Of a stretch of 64,000 nucleotides of DNA, positions 57,701 through 64,000 are shown piece after piece (the first letter of the stretch is position 1; each line of letters opens with the position of its first letter). The notes under the pieces are model-generated. The model was given only the letters and a program-made list of their open reading frames with translations, did not search any database and was not told where the DNA came from. Location: contig NC_091116.1 in the NCBI RefSeq assembly GCF_024713975.1, forward strand, positions 4,302,463 through 4,366,462, read 5' to 3'. The translations under genes were made by a program, and so were the position numbers. The DNA comes from Paralichthys olivaceus (taxonomy: Eukaryota; Chordata; Actinopteri; Pleuronectiformes; Paralichthyidae).

Positions 57701-60700
57701 GCACAGGGCAAGCATACATATATTAATGAATAAAGCATATGGCAGAGGGAGTCTGAGAATATATTCTCCCGAGAGAACAGGACATTTTAGGTCAGTTAAC
57801 AGAAAGTATGGTATGTATTTTTCAGTGAGATGTGCAGGTTAAACTGGTTTTAGCTCACCCGCAGCAGAGAGGCGACAGTATTAATAAACCAGCATGGAAG
57901 AAGTGATTTAGGTCAGGGAAAACTCTGATGTAGGTCTGGAAAGTCAGGCAAGTTGGACTTTTCCAGCCCAACGCACCCTGTTGCAGCTGTGGATGTACTC
58001 ATCATGACTAGAGATGTAATTAAATTCCAATCTCAGTCTAATTATCCTGATTAAAATCAAGAGTGAAAGAGTGTATGTGTGCGATTAAATGTGCGATCAC
58101 AGTTCTCAGCACAGTGAATATCATTATTAGTCTTTAGTCTTACACAACAGGATAAGCAGGTTAAACAAAGAGATGTGAATCATGTTTCCAACCACCCTGA
58201 TGACAAGTATGTAAACTAATCCTTACCAGGTCAGCCACACCGGACAAAGAAGTTTCAGCCCAAATGGAAAATCTGAGACGTTTTGTCGGACAGGCACTGA
58301 CTCAGAGTTAGCGTTATCTAGATTTCATTTAGCTTTTCTGAAATTCTCCATAAGTTCAGAGACAGAGCTGGAAAAGGCAACGATGTGTCACTGTGCTGCA
58401 GGCTCTCTTTTCCTGCTCAGATATGGAGTTCTGTTGAAGTCACAAGAAAGAGTCTCTCACAGGAGTCAGACCTCTGTAACTTGATGAGACCGGGCTTTGT
58501 GACAGAGATTGGGGTTTAAAAATAAAGATGGTGTCGTTGGAATTTTAATTGGGGGGAAAATGGAATTCCCCTACAAGTCCAAATTATTTTAGGCTACATC
58601 TTAGTGGTTAAAGACATAGATACTGCCAACGCTGAGGGGGCGATTATCTGGTGGAAATCACTGTTGCCATGATATTGATATAAACCTACATGCAGCTAGA
58701 GCCGCTCAGTGTATCAGCAAGTTATTGTGAGATACTTTGCGTTTGGGAAGTACTCAAACCACTTCAGTTCAGTTAATTACTTCATTTTGTGGAACAACCA
58801 CGACTCTTCTTGCCGCCTGGTGACGCAGAAGCCGTTGGTCATTCTAGTCAAGCTCCAGAGATCCTGTGCGGAGAAACATCAATGCGTTTTTCCTGGAGAA
58901 ATGCGAACACATGTCCAAACTGGAGTTTCCTGCAGGCTGTTTGCGGATTTGGTGTCACACCTATCAGTATTTATCTGGATATCTGCCAATAATTGTACTC
59001 TAGGACTGGATTTTAATATTTAAACATATTACAGAGGCAGTCATTCTATCCTCGGTTGTGTCTTTTGCCAGGTAAACAGTAGAATTACGCCTTCACGTTA
59101 CCAATTTCAAGAATGTGTGCGGGCATGTATTTGATTGGCTCACGCGCTGTGTTGTTTGATGAGGATGCGGCAATAATGAGCAATGCTCAACTTTTTTGCT
59201 GGAAAACACATTTTTAATTGTTCATATATTTATACAATTTATATAAAATAGCAGGTTTTCTGGAGCAAACCACAGCGACAACAGTCGGCGTGTCATATAT
59301 CACCAGCTGGAAAGGGAGGATGGAGAAGTAGTGAGAAGGGGGGGGGGGTGTTGCCTGTCTGTCAAGTGAGGGAATGGAAAAAATGGGAAGATGAAAAAAA
59401 AAAAAAACACAGCGTGATGGAAAAAATGCAGTACATGCACGCTCTCTCTCTCTCACACACACACTCGCGTAGCAGCCACACCAGGGTGAGGTTGAGGTCT
59501 GGAGATGATTAGCACCTTACACACACTGACTCACATGGTAATGTTTAACATCAACAAACAGCACTTACATGAGAGCATCAGTTTCACTGTTAGGTGGCTC
59601 ATCAACTTTACACCACTTTATTTTCCACACACGCATTTTCCATTCAGCGCGCGCACACAGGACGGTGCTTTTAGTCAATTCACTGTGAATTAACACCACA
59701 CTCAGGGGGCCTTAGTGATCACGAACAGAATGTCTGCACGTTAGCGTGATAGTATATGATAGACTCGTTCCGACCAAACCACCTGCCAGGTGTCACTGCC
59801 TGTAAATAGATGAGATGTACTCTAGAGTTTAAATAGCCTCAGAGACTGGTAGGTCACTGCAGTCTGTGTTAGCCGCCACCTCACAGTCAGAAGGTCAACT
59901 CCACTGAGGTCCTTTGTCATTGTATGTCTTTGTATGTCCAGTCCATGCCCGCACGGGATTCCTCCAGTCGCTGCAGTTTCCACCAACGAGTGTCTACTCG
60001 TGTGAATTTGAGCGTTGGGTGTTCAGACTGAAAACAGATCTGTGTTAACAGACCACAAGGCATTGTGCTGACGTTGTTGTGTCGCAACAGGTACCAGTGA
60101 ACAATTTCCATCTTGCGTTTTGTGGTTACTCATTTTTAGGACTCCATGCACATGTTAGTTTACTAAAAACAATTAAAGTAGATGCTATCATTAAGCATCT
60201 ATGTAACTTTGTGTACACATTGATATAGACTGATTTACATGATATGGACATTATGCACAAATATAAAATGTATATAATGTTTAGTGGACACAGGTGATAG
60301 ACAGAATTCACCAAAGACTGTTGATGTGGTTTACACTGTATTTCATTTGCACTATGTGGTTTGCACTATTACTCGGTCCTGTAAGGAGCTGTGGGGTTAC
60401 CGTGGTAACAAGGGCACTGGGAGGGGTTAAAAGCGGATGTTTTGCTGACACTAGGAAGTTCTCTGTGGTCGGAAAAAGTTTGTAAATAAATGCACATCGA
60501 GAGGTGCAGAAAACGAGAAATCTACTTTATTCCATCGACTCCTACAATAATGTTTTTTAAAAAAGTGCTTAAACATGCAGTGAAATGTCAAATCCAGGAA
60601 AAAATGGCAGAGTTTATTTGGAAGCTGTGTGCCTCAAAGAGTACTCCACAACGAGTAGGAGGTCCCCACGGATAGCAGATCTTGGCAGTTGTAGCAAATA

Positions 60701-63700
60701 AGAACTTTGAAGGCTGAAGTGAAGAAGGTTTCCATGTGAGCAGAAGTTGAACACGGGCAGCTGTTGCTCAGGAGGTAGAGAGGGTCGTTCATTAGTTGGT
60801 GGTTTGATCCCATGCAGGCTCATCCTGTTAAGTGCTTTGAATGGTCTGTAAGACGAGAAATATGGAATATAATACAGTCCATTCCAGTAATTTATCTCAA
60901 ACTGCCTGTTGTGCAGACTCTTTTCCTTTCTTTCCTTAAGAGGTCTCTTTAAAAGGCCACCTCGGCACTTGTGAGTACAGCACAACTACTAAGAAATGTT
61001 CATTCTGAAAAGTTCACAAGAACAATTTTATCTCAAACATGTTACATCTCTCCGCAGGAAGAAAATATGATGCATTTCCTCAATTAGTGTTGATGCTTTG
61101 TCATCATGTCTGTATTGTGTCACTTTTACCAAGAATGAACCTCCATGTTTGTGGCAAAGTGAATGCTTGGCATTTAGGAGAAACATTTATTTGAAGAGGA
61201 AAAAAGGTTAGAGCACTTATTCACATCCAGCAGTGGGTCCTGTCAGCGTCAACAAAACTCAGCAATTCTGTTTTACCTTATTTTGTTGCTTAGATGCTGC
61301 GTGTAGCTGAGCACTTTAACAAAAAACTATATTTATAATTCTCATGAGAAAAGATGGTGTCTAACATAAATGGAGAAGTGTAGGAATGTTTAAAATATTT
61401 GTACTAAAGAAAAAAAAAAAAAAAGGAAGCAGAAATGACAATTGAAATGAAACCAACCACAAACTGATCATTGTGAGCATCCCCCGTGAGGTGATTCACT
61501 TAAATTATATTTTATATAGCGCCGAATCACAATAAACATTATCTCAAGGCACTTTACACAGAAGAGCAAGCACTTTGGCGACTGTGGAGAGGAAAAACTC
61601 CCTCGTCAACAGGAAGAAACCTCGAGCAGAACCAGGGTTCAATGCAGGCGGTCATCTGCCTCGACCGTCTGGGGTGAGCAGAAAAAAATGGGGAGGAGAT
61701 GGGTGGAAAAGAGGGGAGAGGAGAGAGAGAGATAGTGGGGAGGGGGAGAGAGAGAGACGTGAGAGAGACTGGGAACACTTGAGCACCATTAGGTATCAGC
61801 TGTGACTAGTTAAAATGAACCCAATAACAGTGTAAGGAAGTTATTGATTATTAATGATAGCAGCAACAATTCATATAATAAATAATAATTATTGTTGTTA
61901 ATAATAATACAAGTTGTTCTCCTGCAGTTCTGGAGTCGGACTATGGGAGGAAAAAGAAACATAGTTATTGACATGTATGCAAATAAATAAATAAATGAAT
62001 GATTGCAATGGAATGGAGAAAAGCAAACTATTTATGGACCTTCAACAATCGCAGAATCGTAAACAATGTATAATATTTCTTCATATATAATTATAATGTA
62101 TAGGAAACTTGTGCATGATAAAAAGGACATAAAGGAGTTTTTTGTTTTTAAGTGACTGCTTAGAAGTACGTGTTAGATCCACCACATGATATCCTCTAAT
62201 GGGCCCACAATTCCCAGACCACGTGCTAAACCAAGATTAATATTTGCCAGATGCCTTTCTAGTGCTGTTAATTGCATAATTAATGTTCCACTAAGTGTGA
62301 GGATGAAAGCTTTTATCTCTCCCAGATGTCAAATGTGCGACTTTGTCGGACTCGACAAACGGAATGCGTCGCTATCCTCCTCACGACCACAAAGTTGTCG
62401 AACACACAGGTGCAAGTGCTGGCTGTGTTTTTCCAACTGCACACATACACACACACACCTCTCCTCCACTTCAAGCTCTCTGCTATTAATACCTCATAAA
62501 AGCATGCTATCAAACTGCATACTTTCCATGAGCACCAGCTCTCACCTCTTGCTTTTTATCCCTTCATCCCTCCATACTACATTCTTCCTACCAGCCGTCT
62601 CTTACGCTCTTTCTCTCCCTTTGTCTGTTTGCTGCTATGTGTCTCTCTCTCTCTCTCCCTTTGTCAATTTCTGTCTTGCTCTCTCTGCCTCATTCATATT
62701 TACATGTTTCCACATCTTGCCCTGTGCACTCAGCAGTCAGGCGACGAGGCTTTGTGTGGAATCAGGAGGAGAAAGGCTCATTGTCGCGTAGTTTCCGTTG
62801 AAAGAAAGGATTTTTTTGTGTTGAGATGAAATACAACCGAAGGCAGATCTGGGCTTTTTGTTTGCTCAATGATGATGTCATTATTTTCCAGTCTCTCTCT
62901 ACTCACACAGACACACACACACTGGTCTTCTTTATGTCTGATTAGTCAGCATTGGCTTGTATCTGTCAGTAGAGCGATAGGATGAAAAAAAAAAAAAAAA
63001 ACAGACTGTCCCTCCCCGTTCCACAGACGATTGGCTCGCTATGAAAGAACGGCTGAGTGACACAGGAAGAGGAGGGGATGGGATTGTGGGTAATGCGTCA
63101 TCGACTGGCAGGGGCTCATTTAAGCGGCTGTGTAGCAGGAGGAGAAAGAGAAAGAGCTCAGTAGAGACTGAGTGACATTTTCAGCTCTCCACACCCAGAT
63201 CTCTGGAAAATTCCTTCACTTTGCAGGCTGCTGCAGCGCTCGCTCCCCGAGGCCGACAGAGAGATACGGGAAAAGGTGAAATATTAACTGGCTGATTTTG
63301 GGATTTTGCCTATCTTTTGCAAGTGTTGCAGCAGATGACTACATAACCTTGGAATTTAGGTTAGGAGGCTATATGTAGAACATTTCCCTTGTGAAGCTAA
63401 AAGAAGACAAACATTTACGGATACAAAAGAAGATCCTTGTGCAGGGAGCCAGAGGTGGATAAGAGCTGACCTGTTTCCTGTTGGGGAGCATCTGTTAATT
63501 CCTGCTCGCCTGTCACCCTGGGGAAGGCAACGCTCCTCCGTTTCCCCCCCTCCTCTTCATCATCATCACCCCCATCGCCCTCACCACCGTTGAAGTCCAT
63601 AGCAGCGTCCCGTTGCACTCTGAACTCGGGTATCAGGTGGAAGAGGCTTCGGCTCCTGGGATCGCCCATCATGCACATCAAGACTACAAAGTGTAACCGC

Positions 63701-64000
63701 TTCTGCTTGGTCGCTTCCGTGACTAACCAGGAAGTGTTCAGTCGTCCTGAGACGCAGGTAAGAGAGCGTTCAAGCTTCCTGGACACAATTCATCATTGAG
63801 TCCACCCACCTGGACCAGAACCGTGTCACAAGCAGAACACATAATGCTTTACTTCAACTTAGTTCCTGTCAGTGTCAAAAGGCCTGCAGCTATTTTCACT
63901 GTCAATCAATCTTGTCAATAGTCATCCAGATTATATTCAAACAGGATTGTACGATGGCTGATTGAAAGTTATTTGCCATTTTGAGTAATGTGCTTGATTC
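54586..64000 (+). CDS. rcan1: Calcipressin-1 (regulator of calcineurin 1), 5' part only
   Basis: RCAN proteins bind and restrain the phosphatase calcineurin, and the proximal promoter of RCAN1 is itself induced through calcineurin-NFAT. Only the two alternative first exons lie here, at 54586-54708 and 63671-63757. Both end in phase 0 at GTAAGA donors. The shared exons for the RRM-like domain, FLISPP motif and C-terminus are beyond the right edge. The first exon has RDLPNALIAC, like DLPSATIAC of RCAN1 isoform 1. The second is 29 residues long and starts MH, like exon 4 of human RCAN1. RCAN2 also resembles the second exon, so the paralogue call rests on exon 1 and the clic6 neighbour. The intervening 9 kb holds a tandem repeat and SINE pieces. 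Confidence 0.82.
54709..55285. other. rcan1 intron 1, first part
   Basis: Non-coding. It includes a LINE 3'-tail-like fragment at about 55085-55140 ('caactttattaatcccaac'). Confidence 0.5.
55286..56225. repeat. Tandem repeat, unit about 176 bp, more than five copies
   Basis: The phrase GTAAAATC(C/T) recurs at 55291, 55466, 55643, 55821, 55993 and 56170, giving spacings of 175, 177, 178, 172 and 177. Each unit contains TAATTTCTGACAAAG (or AACAAAG), 'aggaccatcctgactgttca', 'tcactcagtatcaagcat', 'tactgtatcatttttgag' and 'ttcagcctcaaagtt'. Units differ by scattered substitutions and small gaps. Confidence 0.95.
56230..60390. other. rcan1 intron 1, middle part
   Basis: No exon is supported. A small repeat scrap 'tttgatcccctgtagggga' lies near 56749. 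There are G and A homopolymers near 59338 and 59393, and TC/AC runs near 59442-59465. Confidence 0.5.
60396..60409. promoter_or_regulatory. Perfect RFX-type X-box palindrome
   Basis: GTTACCGTGGTAAC is a 14-bp sequence with GTTACC and its exact inverse GGTAAC separated by GT. It fits the X-box consensus bound by RFX transcription factors. It lies in rcan1 intron 1, about 3.3 kb upstream of the proximal first exon. Confidence 0.5.
60750..60890 (+). repeat. tRNA-derived SINE, internally deleted
   Basis: The head 'gcagctgttgctcaggaggt' with 'agagagggtcgttcattag' and a B-box-like 'ggtggtttgatcccatgcag' is followed by the tail 'gtgctttgaatggtctgtaa' and 'tacagtccattcca'. This is the start and end of a well-known fish tRNA-SINE with most of the middle missing. 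Confidence 0.65.
61500..61800 (+). repeat. Dispersed fish repeat
   Basis: It contains 'tatatagcgccgaatcacaa', 'ttatctcaaggcactttaca', 'aaaaactccctcgtcaac', 'aggaagaaacctcgagcaga' and 'ggcggtcatctgcctcgacc', then a GA-rich end. This order is typical of a repeat family common across percomorph genomes. Confidence 0.65.
61805..62980. other. rcan1 intron 1, last part
   Basis: No exon is supported. TC-rich blocks lie near 62.64-62.70 kb. Open frames on both strands lack recognisable domains. An A homopolymer sits at about 62986-63001. Confidence 0.5.
63030..63175 (+). promoter_or_regulatory. Proximal rcan1 promoter with AP-1/CRE-like sites
   Basis: Upstream of the proximal first exon are an inverted CCAAT (ATTGG, 63030-63034) and TGAGTGA (63054-63060) closely followed by GGAAG. 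There is also TGCGTCA (63094-63100), a TATA-like CATTTAAG (63117-63124) and a second TGAGTGA (63169-63175). GGAAAA cores, the NFAT recognition core, occur near 63204 and 63265 in the presumed leader, and inverted (TTTTCC) near 62886. Transcription would start near 63150. Confidence 0.5.
63671..63757 (+). CDS. rcan1: rcan1 alternative first exon, proximal (inducible type)
   Basis: MHIKTTKCNRFCLVASVTNQ followed by EVFSRPETQ, 29 codons, ending CAG|GTAAGA. Human RCAN1 isoform 4 has a first exon of the same 29 residues, also starting MH, with the comparable L-x-A-x-V-x-N...F-S...ET positions. The frame is open upstream of this ATG but without another ATG. Confidence 0.8.
63758..64000 (+). other. 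rcan1 intron, continues past the right edge
   Basis: Sequence after the proximal first-exon donor, with no further exon before the window ends. Confidence 0.6.

Overview
The window is nuclear DNA of a teleost fish, probably a percomorph. It has intron-rich genes with GT-AG junctions and very many CA/TG and CT microsatellites. It also carries fish-type mobile DNA: a TTAA-flanked MITE family, a decayed piggyBac element, tRNA-derived SINEs, LINE 3' tails and solo LTRs. Three protein-coding genes and two tRNA genes can be supported, all in the right half.

From 1 to about 33.6 kb I find no protein-coding gene. This half holds microsatellites, a long pyrimidine-rich tract and transposon remnants: a 956-bp piggyBac derivative at 15.7-16.7 kb, Tc1-like transposase scraps, a solo LTR with a 4-bp target duplication at 30.65-30.96 kb, and five copies of the MITE.

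From 33.6 to 38.5 kb on the plus strand is a five-exon prohormone gene whose last exon encodes [10 protein letters not shown] after a Lys-Arg cleavage site. I identify it as urotensin II-related peptide 2 (urp2). From 42.1 to 50.5 kb on the minus strand is a six-exon CLIC chloride intracellular channel gene, best matching CLIC6. It has an 830-codon acidic first exon for the long form, plus a separate short first exon at 45.44-45.51 kb that splices in phase into the same five core exons. Between 52.1 and 52.7 kb are two tRNA-Glu(UUC) genes, then a LINE reverse-transcriptase tail. From 54 kb to the right edge on the plus strand is the 5' part of a calcipressin gene, best matching rcan1. Its two alternative first exons lie at 54.6 kb and 63.7 kb, and its shared exons fall beyond the window.

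The head-to-head rcan1/clic6 pair matches one side of the known RUNX-CLIC-RCAN paralogous clusters of vertebrates, so runx1 would be expected beyond the left edge. No runt-domain exon is visible here. The most interesting points are the dual promoters of both clic6 and rcan1, the urp2 gene beside them, a 176-bp tandem repeat in rcan1 intron 1, and a perfect 14-bp RFX-type X-box palindrome upstream of the second rcan1 promoter. I saw no clearly unprecedented system.
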